DNA of 64,000 nucleotides, from the NCBI GenBank assembly GCA_023255955.1, contig JAGDWD010000006.1:1-64000 (forward strand), in the 5' to 3' direction. Under the pieces are notes generated by a model. It was given only the letters and a program-made list of their open reading frames with translations. It did not search any database and was not told where the DNA came from. The translations under genes and the position numbers were made by a program. Source of the DNA: Desulfurococcales archaeon. GTDB lineage: Archaea > Thermoproteota > Thermoprotei_A > Sulfolobales > NBVN01. Shown here in pieces: positions 47,768 through 56,537 of the stretch (within the stretch, counting starts at the first letter, position 1; every line of letters starts with the position of its first letter).

Positions 47768-48625
47768 GCCATCGCAACTAAATCCCTTACTACTTAGCTC
47801 CGGGAAACCCTCCCTGCACGTGTGGAAAGCCAGCCCCGCGGCTATGGCAGCCTCCCTCACTATTTTCATATATTCGAGGCGCTTCTTCTTATCCATATAG
47901 AGATAGCCACCAATACGCTCCCCCTCCCTGTAGATATCCCTCAACTCACTAGCTACTTGAGGGAAGGCCTTGGAAAGCCTGTGCAGGCTATCCAGCCTCG
48001 CCTTATACGTCGAGCCAGTAATCTGAGCAGCACCAGCTTTAGATGCCTCTATAACCAGCTTGTAGATATCTCCAGCGTCATCGTTAACTAGGGGTACTAC
48101 AGGGTCCAACCTCACAAGAACTGGTATGCCTGCCTGAGACAGCTTCCTAACTGCCTTAAGTCTCTCCGCTGGAGGTGGGGCCCCGGGCTCCATCACCGAA
48201 GCTATCTCCTGGTTTAAGGTCGTGATCGTCATAGCTACTGCTACCCTACCCCTATACCTGGTGAGGATATCTAGGTCCCTAACGACAAGGCTACTCTTAG
48301 TGGTTATGAGGAGCTTATGCCCGCTAGCTAACACCTTAGTAATGACCTCCCTAGTAAGCTTGAGCTCCCCCTCAGGGGGTGTGTAGGGATCACTACTAGT
48401 AGATAACTCAATCACACTCCCAGGCGGGACCCTCCCCAAACCTCTTACGAAGACAATCTCAGAGAACTTCTTAGGTCTCGGGCTGTAGAAGTTTTTAATG
48501 TAGCTACTTGCGTAACAGTAAAGACACCCATGCCCGCAACCCGTATAGGGATGAACTACGTACTTGGATGGACATGTACATAGAGGGGACCTCCAAGGAT
48601 CGAAAGGTTTTACTATTAACGACAT
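47726..48625 (-). CDS. radical SAM protein (SPL/COG1533-like)
   Basis: A 299-residue radical SAM protein with an early cluster motif, YTGCGHGCLYCYASSYI (CxxxCxxC, about 28-36), followed by FVRGLGRVPPGSVIELSTSSD, LITTKSSLVVRDLDIL and the C-terminal CREGF segment. These resemble the COG1533 group that includes spore photoproduct lyase, although archaeal members rarely have that activity. Chemistry unknown. Its 3' end runs 42 bp into the end of the CGxCP gene (convergent overlap). Confidence 0.8.
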   Translation of the reverse strand: MSLIVKPFDPWRSPLCTCPSKYVVHPYTGCGHGCLYCYASSYIKNFYSPRPKKFSEIVFVRGLGRVPPGSVIELSTSSDPYTPPEGELKLTREVITKVLASGHKLLITTKSSLVVRDLDILTRYRGRVAVAMTITTLNQEIASVMEPGAPPPAERLKAVRKLSQAGIPVLVRLDPVVPLVNDDAGDIYKLVIEASKAGAAQITGSTYKARLDSLHRLSKAFPQVASELRDIYREGERIGGYLYMDKKKRLEYMKIVREAAIAAGLAFHTCREGFPELSSKGFSCDGSLLIGRSTFPAKA

Positions 48626-49105
48626 TCTACCACCTCACTGGTCCTACTACGAGAAACACCTTCCTCACTATAGAGTTGACGGTTGTAGACGGTATTTAAC
48701 GAGTATATGAAGTAGCTTCTTTGAGCTCTACTATTAGCAAACCTGCTGAAGACCTTAAAGACTTTAGCTCGTCCTCGAATCATCACTTAAATCCCCCAAA
48801 GATCTTATACGAAGCCCCGTGAGCAGGTATTACCAGGATTTTTAAGCACGTCATCGAGTAATCGGCTCGGAAGTGTTGGATTTAAAGTGGGGAGATCGTT
48901 AGGTGCACATAGAACAGCTCTGAGCTACTTAATATGCTTTTAATGGGTAGCTTAGTCAGTAGACTACCTACATCATATCTCGAGATGTGTACTGTAGATG
49001 ATCTGTACTGTAGATCTTCACTGGCTGTATTGGCTAGAATAAAACAACTAATTGTTTTGAAGATTAAAAATAGAGTGTTTTGATTATCCGGCTCGATATC
49101 AGCTA
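48626..49105. other. intergenic region, possible terminator hairpin
   Basis: 480 bp without a gene. At 49041-49058 AAAACAA and TTGTTTT form a 7-bp stem with a 4-nt loop just beyond the end of the minus-strand gene at 49106; it could stop its transcription. A short direct repeat (TGTACTGTAGAT near 48986 and 49001) is the only other structure. Confidence 0.35.
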
Positions 49106-49567
49106 CTATTTTTCGATTACTGTGTACATGTAGATCTTTACTACCTTACCCTGCTCTATGTTGACTATTGCTAACGCCCTTCCGGTCCCACTCTTATTTA
49201 GCGTGACTATCGCCTCAACAGCCTTGAGGTTCACAGTCCCATCTGCTCCGACATATGCCTTGATCACAGGTCTTATGTTGGTGATATTGTAGCCCTCGGC
49301 AAGTAGTTTCGAGGTGTCCGCGTCGCTGGAGACTATTTTTACGACAAGCTCTTTAAACTCATCACTTACCTCCACCCGCGGTCCTATGTCTTTAGCTACC
49401 CCCCTCACAATGGCGTTCCTCCACATGATCCTTCTCCACATGTTCATGAACGGCCCTTCTACCTGGTCCGTACTCTTAGCCTCAACGTACGTAACTAATA
49501 TACCGACAGATATAGCTACTACTGCTACAGCAAGTAGAGCTAGTGCTACGATAGTCTTTCTTTCCAT
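49106..49567 (-). CDS. hypothetical secreted or membrane-anchored protein
   Basis: A 153-residue protein with a basic start (MERK), one hydrophobic segment (about 6-27), then an extracytoplasmic domain. The AEA motif after the segment could be a signal cleavage site. The exported part (EFKELVVKIVSSD, VGADGTVNLKAVEAIVTLN, VVKIYMYTVIEK) is an alpha/beta mix with no known motif. It is divergent from the five-gene membrane operon, sharing a 183-bp promoter region containing a long imperfect palindrome. Confidence 0.65.
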   Translation of the reverse strand: MERKTIVALALLAVAVVAISVGILVTYVEAKSTDQVEGPFMNMWRRIMWRNAIVRGVAKDIGPRVEVSDEFKELVVKIVSSDADTSKLLAEGYNITNIRPVIKAYVGADGTVNLKAVEAIVTLNKSGTGRALAIVNIEQGKVVKIYMYTVIEK

Positions 49568-49606
49568 TTATGCTCCCAAGATGTGAGGCAGTAAATTCGA
49601 ATATAC

Positions 49607-49669
49607 GTACCACTCTGAGACTCACGTAGATACTTGTGTGAGACTCTGATACTCAGGAATATGTGGTAC
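49607..49669. promoter_or_regulatory. imperfect palindrome in a divergent promoter region
   Basis: GTACCAC (49607-49613) and its complement GTGGTAC (49663-49669) flank nested shorter inverted pairs (TCTGAG/CTCAG and CTCAC/GTGAG). The element lies 40 bp from one start and about 80 bp from the TTG of the operon, a fitting place for a dimeric regulator or a structured leader. Function inferred. Confidence 0.35.
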
Positions 49670-49750
49670 TACAATCCTGTAGGATCGCTCCGAGCATAAA
49701 AAGAATAAAGTATATTAACCTTCCTCAATTAAATTAGAGTAGGTGTAATA

Positions 49751-50635
49751 TTGAAAGCCGCTAAATCTCTTGCGGCAATCCTAGCTATATTATTAGTAAT
49801 AGCAATAATCTCATCTGCTGCTTGGTTCTTGAAGATCCAGCTGTACAACCCTAAGACCCCTCTCTCAGGTTTTTTGGTACTCGTAGGACTACTCGCTGCG
49901 GGCTATTACTTCATGAGTGAGGCTAGAGCTGGTGCTACATTCCCAGTTAGGAGGATACCGGCTTTTGATGCTATAGAGGAGGCTGTAGCTAGGTCAGTCG
50001 AGATGGGTAGGCCCGTCCACATGACCTTCGGATACGGAACCATATCCTCGTCGATGGCACCCCAATATATTGCTGGCCTGGGAGTACTTTCCCACGTAGC
50101 TAGGATGTGCGGTAAGTACGGAGCTAAGCTGATCGCTACCTTAGGTGTTCCGGAGGCTATCGCTACAACAGAGGAGATCGTGAGGGAGGGCTACTACTCA
50201 GCGGGGAGACCTGAGCTCTTCGACCCTGCCTACAACGTGAGGTACTTTACTGACCAGCAGTTCGCGTACGCGTCAGCTGTGCAGGCAACGCTGATCAGAG
50301 AAAACGTCGGGGCGAACATAGTGGTCGGGCCATTCTACGCCGAGTCTCTGATATTTATGGAGGCAGGTAACATGGTTAACGCCTTCCAGATAGCTGGAAC
50401 AGCTAGGGAGACTCAGGTACCGTTCTTCGTGCTCGTTGCTGACTACTCGTTTATTGGTGAGGAGATCTTCGCAGCTGGTGCGCTAGCTTCTGGCGATAAA
50501 GAGACCCTAGCATCGATAAGAGGTCAGGACATCGGGAAGCTGTTGGTGATAGTGCTGACGGTCATCGGTATAATTATGCTTCTAGGGGGCTTCAAGCTAG
50601 CAGATTACCTTAACTGGGTATGGAAGGTGGGGTGA
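49751..50635 (+). CDS. DUF6754-type membrane-anchored protein (gene A of the membrane cluster)
   Basis: 294 residues. Two N-terminal helices (about 6-28 and 37-55) and one near the C-terminus (about 260-282) enclose a soluble alpha/beta domain. That domain has RPVHMTFGYGTISSSMAPQY, LGVPEAIATTEEIVREGYY, NVGANIVVGPFYAESL and EETQ-like GTARETQVPFF stretches. I recall this arrangement as the DUF6754 family, whose function is unknown. The start is TTG 49751, about 35 bp after an A/T-rich promoter-like stretch. It is the first gene of a run of five with gaps of 5 bp or overlaps. Confidence 0.75.
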   Translation: MKAAKSLAAILAILLVIAIISSAAWFLKIQLYNPKTPLSGFLVLVGLLAAGYYFMSEARAGATFPVRRIPAFDAIEEAVARSVEMGRPVHMTFGYGTISSSMAPQYIAGLGVLSHVARMCGKYGAKLIATLGVPEAIATTEEIVREGYYSAGRPELFDPAYNVRYFTDQQFAYASAVQATLIRENVGANIVVGPFYAESLIFMEAGNMVNAFQIAGTARETQVPFFVLVADYSFIGEEIFAAGALASGDKETLASIRGQDIGKLLVIVLTVIGIIMLLGGFKLADYLNWVWKVG

Positions 50636-50639
50636 GATA

Positions 50640-51329
50640 ATGAGTTTAGTTATTAGGAAATACATCCCCCAGCTCATCGTCAGCGTAATAATAGTGCTCT
50701 CAGTAACATTCTATTATATCTACATAAACGACAGTATCGCGAAGGGGTTCTCCACAGCAGATAAAGCACTAAGTGATTGGGCAGTCATAGTAACAAGCTT
50801 CGCGCTGATTGTGGGAGGTGTAGACATACTCAGATTCCACCTGACTAAGATAAGGAGGGAAGGAATCAGACAAGCCCCATTCAGCACCGTTACGATAGCG
50901 TTACTCATCATCATGGTAGTCCTAGCTACAATAGGTTGGTACTATAGCTATGCTGACCCCAAGGCCGGCATAACCATAACCACACAACCACAGTTTAGAT
51001 GGCTCTACTCCAACCTGTATGCCCCAGCAGACTCCGCAATGTATTCCATACTAGTGTTCTACATAGCCTCCGCCTCCTACAGAGCCTTCAGGGTAAGAAA
51101 CCCACCAGCCTTACTACTCCTCGTTACTGCTGTCATCGTCATGCTTGGAAACACTACTATAGGTGGCCTAATATGGCCCGGCTTCCTGGGCTTGAGGGAC
51201 TGGATAATGACTGTTCCCAACACAGCCGCGTTCAGACCTATAACCATAGGTGCTGGCCTAGGTACCATCATACTAGGGCTTAGACTGCTTACCTGGAGAG
51301 AGATAAGTTGGATGGGGAGGCGTGATTAA
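50640..51329 (+). CDS. polytopic membrane protein (gene B of the membrane cluster)
   Basis: 229 residues, about six hydrophobic segments (roughly 12-28, 48-66, 82-104, 133-150, 160-185, 197-215). A motif-like short loop KIRREGIRQAPFS follows the second. No family recognised. It starts 4 bp after gene A and overlaps gene C by 8 bp. It is probably the membrane channel or scaffold partner of A and C; this is inference from gene order. Confidence 0.75.
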   Translation: MSLVIRKYIPQLIVSVIIVLSVTFYYIYINDSIAKGFSTADKALSDWAVIVTSFALIVGGVDILRFHLTKIRREGIRQAPFSTVTIALLIIMVVLATIGWYYSYADPKAGITITTQPQFRWLYSNLYAPADSAMYSILVFYIASASYRAFRVRNPPALLLLVTAVIVMLGNTTIGGLIWPGFLGLRDWIMTVPNTAAFRPITIGAGLGTIILGLRLLTWREISWMGRRD

Positions 51330-52182
51330 CATGAGTAGGTCCATATCTTTAGGTAAGATACTTGAATCTAGGGAGCTTCTATATACCTTACTACTGATCT
51401 CAGTTATATTGCCGATCATACACCCACTAGGAATACCGATAGCTGTTTCAGCAAGGACTAAGGCTGTGTATGACTACATCGAGAATAACCTAAAACCGGG
51501 ATGCCACGTATACTTCGAGATATACTATGAGGTAGCTGCTAGAGGTGAGTTAGAGCCGAACGTTGTGGCACTAACTAAACACCTCTTCGACAAGGGATGT
51601 AAGATAGTGTACGGATCGCTTGCCAGCTTCGGGGTTATAGTGTTTGAGCTGATGAAGACTACCGCAGCAGACGTATTCCAGGGTAGGGAGTACGGTAAGG
51701 ACTATGTCTTCCTTGGCTACGTAGCTGGCGGTGAATCAGCCGCAGCATCGTTAGCGAAGAGTATTAAAGGCACGGTAAGTGTTGATAACTACGGCAATAG
51801 AATCGAGAACCTCCCACTGATGCAGGAAGTCGATAAAGCAACAGACTTTGACCTAGTCATCATAGCTTCCTCCGGTACAGATACATTCGCGTACTATGTG
51901 AGACAGTGGTATACACCATATAACGTCCCACTACTCTTCGCAGCTCTAAGCATCATAGCTCCATCAATAGAGCCGTACGTGGGAGCTAAACAAGCTGTAG
52001 GGATGTTGGTTGGGCAGAGAGCTGGTGCTGAATATGAGACCCTGGTAGGTAGGCTAGGTCTAGGCATGGCATCCATGGACGCTCAGAGCACGTCCCACAT
52101 GCTGGTGCTGGTATTCATAGTCATAGGTAACGTAGTATATTGGAGCCAAAGACTTTCGTCTAAGAGAGGTGGTGGGAAGTGA
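51322..52182 (+). CDS. membrane-anchored alpha/beta protein (gene C of the membrane cluster)
   Basis: 286 residues. An N-terminal helix (about 18-38), a soluble domain and a C-terminal helix (about 258-275) mirror the layout of gene A. The domain has KPGCHVYFEIYYEVAAR, CKIVYGSLASFGVIVFELM, FLGYVAGGESAAASLAK and VIIASSGTDTFAYYVRQWY, suggesting an alpha/beta nucleotide- or small-molecule-type fold. The start is GTG 51322 or ATG 51331; GTG keeps the overlap with B. It overlaps gene D by 4 bp. Possible distant paralogue of gene A. Confidence 0.72.
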   Translation: MINMSRSISLGKILESRELLYTLLLISVILPIIHPLGIPIAVSARTKAVYDYIENNLKPGCHVYFEIYYEVAARGELEPNVVALTKHLFDKGCKIVYGSLASFGVIVFELMKTTAADVFQGREYGKDYVFLGYVAGGESAAASLAKSIKGTVSVDNYGNRIENLPLMQEVDKATDFDLVIIASSGTDTFAYYVRQWYTPYNVPLLFAALSIIAPSIEPYVGAKQAVGMLVGQRAGAEYETLVGRLGLGMASMDAQSTSHMLVLVFIVIGNVVYWSQRLSSKRGGGK

Positions 52183-52907
52183 TCAGTTGGGACATTCTCG
52201 GGGCTTGGCTCTCAGCTGCTATGGTTGTATGGATATACAGCTTCGCCTACCGGGATAACCTGTTCTACAAGCTAGCTGAGCACATGTTCGTAGGTGCTGC
52301 TGCTGGCTACTCGATAGCCCTAGCTCTAGATAGCTTGAATAGGGTAATGATAAAGCCCGCCATAACCACCCCAGAAACTTTCTGGACAACTTCGTGGCAT
52401 TACGTAGTACCAGCCATACTGGGTGTCCTCATGTTCGCTAAGTACTCCAGAAAATACTACTGGCTAGCTAGGTATGCCGTAGCAGTAAACATAGCTGTAG
52501 GTACCGGTCTCGCCTTAAGAACCGTTCCGATAGCTAACATAACGAGGCAGATCACAGCGACGATAGTCCCACTATGGGGCTCAGACCCGGTCACAGTACT
52601 CAATAACTGGTTACTAGTACTGATAACTATAGGAGCCCTCACCTACTTCCTCTTCACGATATTCCCGAGAAGAGCTGAAGGTGCTAGACCATCCCCTCTG
52701 TACTACGTCTATAGAACTCTCTACTACATAGGTATATACGGGATGATGGTCGGCTTCGGCGCTCTCTTCGCTAACACTATAATGACCAGGGTAGGCTTCC
52801 TAATATCGATATACCTAATATACCTACAGCCGCAATACTGGGCAACCATAGTTGCCGCGATACTTGCCGCTATAGCTATACTACTCCCCTTAATAAGGAA
52901 GAAGTAG
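52179..52907 (+). CDS. polytopic membrane protein (gene D of the membrane cluster)
   Basis: 242 residues with about seven hydrophobic segments. Notable is EHMFVGAAAGYSIALALDSL in helix 2 and a Tyr/Trp-rich linker KYSRKYYWLARY. GTG start overlapping the gene C stop (GTGA), 2 bp before gene E. Family not recognised. With B it would form the membrane core of the proposed complex. Confidence 0.72.
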   Translation: MISWDILGAWLSAAMVVWIYSFAYRDNLFYKLAEHMFVGAAAGYSIALALDSLNRVMIKPAITTPETFWTTSWHYVVPAILGVLMFAKYSRKYYWLARYAVAVNIAVGTGLALRTVPIANITRQITATIVPLWGSDPVTVLNNWLLVLITIGALTYFLFTIFPRRAEGARPSPLYYVYRTLYYIGIYGMMVGFGALFANTIMTRVGFLISIYLIYLQPQYWATIVAAILAAIAILLPLIRKK

Positions 52908-52909
52908 CT

Positions 52910-53164
52910 ATGAACTACACAATAAGCGAGGACGAGCTACTAGAAAAACTCGCGAGGAAGATCGTGGACGCGAAGCTCGATACAGTAGCTATTTTTTTAC
53001 TTAGTTCTTTCGGGCCTATGGGCCGCCTCTGGGCCCAGGTAGCCAGGCTCTACTTACAGCCTTTCCTGATACTACTCGGGGAGTACGGTGAGTACTTTCT
53101 TTCAGTTCTTCAGGACCCTGAGAAAGTAGAGAAGCTAGTGAGGAAGATAGAGGAGTTAAGTTAA
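52910..53164 (+). CDS. small helical protein (gene E of the membrane cluster)
   Basis: 84 residues: a charged N-terminal helix (EDELLEKLARKIVD), a moderately hydrophobic central part (AIFLLSSFGPMGRLWAQVAR, then LYLQPFLILLGEYGEYFL) and a charged C-terminal helix. It could be a peripheral or hairpin-type subunit. It ends the tight five-gene run. No family recognised. Confidence 0.65.
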   Translation: MNYTISEDELLEKLARKIVDAKLDTVAIFLLSSFGPMGRLWAQVARLYLQPFLILLGEYGEYFLSVLQDPEKVEKLVRKIEELS

Positions 53165-53269
53165 CACTGTGGAGAAGCACTCCATGGGAGCATCGCCTTA
53201 CAGTTAAAGCCCTACTGTCTGAGGTCTGGGGAGGTTAGTTAAGGTTATTAGCTTTTAGATGGATAAGTC

Positions 53270-53328
53270 ATGGATGATGTCGACGACGGGCGGCCTGATA
53301 CCTGATGAACCACTGTAGCGCTGACACA
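53270..53328 (+). ncRNA. C/D-box guide sRNA, predicted 16S rRNA 2'-O-methylation guide
   Basis: Boxes in order: C ATGATGT (53274-53280, last base off consensus), D' CTGA (53295-53298), C' TGATGA (53303-53308), D CTGA (53321-53324). The D' guide (53281-53294) contains CGACGGGCGG (53284-53293), complementary to the universal 16S CCGCCCGUCG. By the N+5 rule g53290 pairs with C1402 (E. coli numbering). The D guide (53309-53320, 12 nt) complements a CGCUACAGUGGU-like stretch, close to the conserved GCUACAAUGG of 16S rRNA. The D'-C' linker is 4 nt. Guide length and box spacing fit archaeal sRNAs. The RNA is unverified. Confidence 0.75.
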
Positions 53329-53540
53329 TTGTGAGCTTCAACTTACTGTTTCAGGTCTCACATGGTATCATAAACTAGAGTCTAGTGCGGGTAGATCCCT
53401 CGAGTAGCTCTAAGTATCTCAGATGCCGAGCAAGATTTCAAAGATGGTTAAAGTGAGAGAAGGAGGTGATGGCTGTCCACACAGGGAGATATATTTGAGG
53501 GAGGTAGGACATGTTTTTATTTGTTCTTTAACAGCGTACT

Positions 53541-55397
53541 GTGGCGATCAGAGAGTTGGCTATTGATAAGGAACCTAGGTACGTCCTTGCTACTGATGTA
53601 GGTAGTACTACCACTAAAGCGAGGTTCTTCGGTAAGGTGAATGGAGAGTGGAAGTTCCTCGCAAGCGGGGAGGCGCCCACAACCGTTGAGAAGCCTGTAG
53701 AGGACGTAACTAGAGGTGTTAGAAACGCTGTTAGGGAGGTTGAGGAGCTGACCGGCCATAAGATCCTCGACGACTCTACGGAGGAGCTTAGGTTTGTAAT
53801 GCCCTACCTAGGTGGTAAGGTAGGTATAGACGTATACGTCTCAACTAGCAGTGCGGGTGGAGGTCTCCAGATGCTCGTTACGGGAGTGGTGAAGAGCATT
53901 ACTGCTGAGAGCGCTCAGAGAGCTGCTCTAGGTGCTGGAGCTATAGTTATGGATGTACTAGCTGTCGACGACGGTAGGGAGATATATGAGAAGGTAAACA
54001 CCCTCAGGTTTCTGAGACCTGACATGATATTACTCGCAGGAGGTACTGACGGGGGCGATAAGGTACACGTACTGGAAATGGCTGAGGTAATAGCTGTATC
54101 GAAGCCCAGACCTCGTTTCGGTGTCTCATACAGACTCCCAGTAGTCTACGCCGGGAATAGAGACGCTAGGGAGGACGTGAAGAAGATACTATCTTCAGAC
54201 CTCTTCGACGTGAGGATAGTAGACAACATAAGACCTCAGATAGAGGTGGAGAAGGTTGAGCCGGCTAGAAACGCGATACTAGAGCTGTTCATGGAGCACG
54301 TCATGGCTCACGCCCCCGGCTACGAGAAACTCAAGAAGGTAGTGTCAACAGATATAATGCCGACCCCAGCAGCGGAGGGCTTAATGATTAGGACCTTCGC
54401 GGAGATGAGGAACGTCAATGTTCTCGGGGTAGGTATGGGTGGTGCTACTACAAACGTTTACTCAGTTTTCGACGGTAGGTTCCTGAGAACGGTTAGTGCT
54501 AATCTAGGTATGAGCTACAGTATCGGTAATGTCCTGAAGGAGGCAGGCCTCGATAACGTGAAAAGGTGGATACCTCTAGATATGTCCGACGACGAGATAA
54601 TGAGTATAATCTACAATAAGATGATAAGACCTACAACAATACCTATGACCCTCGAAGACCTTCTAGTGGAGCACGCTACTGCTAGGGAAAGCATAAGGAT
54701 GGCGTTTAATCACCACAAGTACCTAGCTAGAGAGCTTAAGGGGGTGAAGAAGGAGAGAACCATATCGGATATCTTCGAGGAGGTTAAGGCTGAGGAAACC
54801 TACATAGACATGAAGAGAGTGGACTACATAATAGGTACCGGAGGGCTGCTCTCAAGAGCCCCTAGAAGGGCCCAGTCAATGCTGATACTAGTAGATGCTT
54901 TCCAGCCTATAGGGTTTACCTACATAATGCAGGACAGTGTCTTCATGATCCCGCATCTCGGGGTTCTATCGAAGCTCTACAAGGAGATAGCCCTGGAGAT
55001 ATTTGAGAAGGAGTGCTTGGTACCTCTAGGAACAGTAGTAGCAGCAGCTGGAACCGGCACACCCGGTGAGAAGGTCGCTGACGTTACGGTAGAGTACTCG
55101 GAGGGGGAGAAAGAGAGATTCGAACTCACATTCGGGAACATTATTAGGATCCCAGTGTCCCAACATAAGGAGGTCTCCGTAACTGTTGAGCCAACCAAGA
55201 AGTTCGATTTCGGTCAAGGCTTCGGCAGGAAGGTCAGTAAGGTAGTAAAGGGAGGGATTGTAGGGATAGTTCTAGATGGGCGTGGAAGACCTATCTACGT
55301 ACCTCAAGACCTAGGAGAGAGAAGGAAGTTCCTGCTATCGTGGTTTAAAGCCATGGATATGTACCCGGAGAAATTCTTGGAGAGGATCGGTGGGTGA
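53541..55397 (+). CDS. MutL/GlmL-family ASKHA-fold ATPase (glutamate mutase-associated type)
   Basis: 618 residues of the MutL (GlmL) family, named after a protein encoded between the glutamate mutase subunits in Clostridium. The ASKHA phosphate-1 motif is VLATDVGSTTTKARFF (about 14-29). Other family segments are YVSTSSAGGGLQMLVTGVV, LLAGGTDGGDKVHVLEMAE and the phosphate-2-like GVGMGGATTNVYS. No mutase subunit (MutS/MutE, GlmS/GlmE) is in the window. Its neighbours are the membrane cluster upstream and the barrel-sandwich protein 6 bp downstream, so an ATP-dependent activator role in that system is more likely than B12 metabolism. GTG start. Confidence 0.85.
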   Translation: MAIRELAIDKEPRYVLATDVGSTTTKARFFGKVNGEWKFLASGEAPTTVEKPVEDVTRGVRNAVREVEELTGHKILDDSTEELRFVMPYLGGKVGIDVYVSTSSAGGGLQMLVTGVVKSITAESAQRAALGAGAIVMDVLAVDDGREIYEKVNTLRFLRPDMILLAGGTDGGDKVHVLEMAEVIAVSKPRPRFGVSYRLPVVYAGNRDAREDVKKILSSDLFDVRIVDNIRPQIEVEKVEPARNAILELFMEHVMAHAPGYEKLKKVVSTDIMPTPAAEGLMIRTFAEMRNVNVLGVGMGGATTNVYSVFDGRFLRTVSANLGMSYSIGNVLKEAGLDNVKRWIPLDMSDDEIMSIIYNKMIRPTTIPMTLEDLLVEHATARESIRMAFNHHKYLARELKGVKKERTISDIFEEVKAEETYIDMKRVDYIIGTGGLLSRAPRRAQSMLILVDAFQPIGFTYIMQDSVFMIPHLGVLSKLYKEIALEIFEKECLVPLGTVVAAAGTGTPGEKVADVTVEYSEGEKERFELTFGNIIRIPVSQHKEVSVTVEPTKKFDFGQGFGRKVSKVVKGGIVGIVLDGRGRPIYVPQDLGERRKFLLSWFKAMDMYPEKFLERIGG

Positions 55398-55403
55398 TGA
55401 TCC

Positions 55404-56537
55404 GTGAGTGAGGAGAGCTTCGCATACACACCAGGACTTGCTGTAACCTCCCTCACGTATATAGTCAAGGAGAGGTCACTGCCCATAAAGGGTGAGATAC
55501 TGGTAGAGGAGGGGCAGAAAGTAGATTTCGATACGATAGTTGGAAGATGCTATCTTGAGGGCCCCCCATATATAGTGAAGATAGCTGAGCTCCTAGGTAT
55601 AGAACCTGAGGAGGTGCCCAGGTACCTTAAGGTAAAAATCGGTGACGTCGTTAAGAAGGGGACAGTTCTAGCTGGGTACACAGCTTTCCTGGGTCTTATA
55701 AAGAAAACGGTTGAGTCCCCCGTAGACGGAGTCGTAGAGGGATTTAACGAGCTGACTGGGCACCTAACGGTGAGATCCCCGCCTCGAGTAATAGAGTTAT
55801 CAGCGTACGTGCGGGGTAAGGTAGTGAAGGTCGTGCCCGGAGAGTCCGTGGCTGTAGGGACCCCAGCAGCGTTTATTCAGGGGATAATAGGCTTCGGTGG
55901 TGAGAGACATGGAGTCATAGAGGTAGTGTCCTCGAGTAACCAGGACGTAGTCGGGCCTGAGCATATAGGGGAACACCATGCCGGTAAGATCATCGTCGGG
56001 GGATCATTGATAACGTATGAAGCGCTGGAGAAAGCTAGGAAGGTAGGTGTCGTCGGGGTTGTTGTTGGGGGAGCTAAAATAACTGATATAGAGAGGATTC
56101 TAGGCTACAGGATAGGTGTTGCGATCACAGGGAGGGAGAACATAGGATTTACTCTTGTCCTAACCGAGGGGTTCGGGAAGCTACCTATGTCGCAGAGAGC
56201 ATTCAAAATATTTAAAGAGCATGAGGGTATGGAGGCAGCAATAAACGGTACTACACAGGTCAGGGCAGGCGTCATCAGGCCGGAGATAATCATACCCAAG
56301 GAAGTAGAGGTACCTACCGAGGCTTTAGAGCCTCTTGGTGAAGGAAAGATGAAGGTCGGTAGCGTAGTTAGGATAATAAGGTACCCGTACTTCGGTGAGA
56401 TAGGTACTGTAGTGGAGCTCCCGATAGAGCTACATCAAATCGAGACAGAATCCCCTGTGAGAGTCGTTAAGGTACGCTTACAGGACGGTAGGGTCGTTAC
56501 TGTGCCTAGAGCTAACGTGGAGATTATTAGTGAGTAA
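55404..56537 (+). CDS. hypothetical protein with barrel-sandwich-like and KOW-like segments
   Basis: 377 residues, probably co-translated with the MutL-like gene (6-bp gap, GTG start). Residues about 20-190 look like barrel-sandwich/lipoyl-like halves: VKIGDVVKKGTVLAGYTAFL, ESPVDGVVEGFNELTGHLTV, and AYVRGKVVKVVPGESVAVG. They lack the modified Lys, as in RnfC/NqrA- or HlyD-type domains. Residues about 190-290 form an alpha/beta part (AGKIIVGGSLITYEALEKAR, VVGVVVGGAKI). The C-terminus (VRIIRYPYFGEIGTVVELP, VRLQDGRVVTVPRANVEII) resembles a KOW/SH3-like barrel. Function unknown. Confidence 0.7.
   Translation: MSEESFAYTPGLAVTSLTYIVKERSLPIKGEILVEEGQKVDFDTIVGRCYLEGPPYIVKIAELLGIEPEEVPRYLKVKIGDVVKKGTVLAGYTAFLGLIKKTVESPVDGVVEGFNELTGHLTVRSPPRVIELSAYVRGKVVKVVPGESVAVGTPAAFIQGIIGFGGERHGVIEVVSSSNQDVVGPEHIGEHHAGKIIVGGSLITYEALEKARKVGVVGVVVGGAKITDIERILGYRIGVAITGRENIGFTLVLTEGFGKLPMSQRAFKIFKEHEGMEAAINGTTQVRAGVIRPEIIIPKEVEVPTEALEPLGEGKMKVGSVVRIIRYPYFGEIGTVVELPIELHQIETESPVRVVKVRLQDGRVVTVPRANVEIISE

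Noticed and set aside
48980-49015. Short direct repeat TGTACTGTAGAT as a mini CRISPR or iteron
   Set aside because: Only two 12-bp copies 15 bp apart with nothing resembling spacers or an origin.
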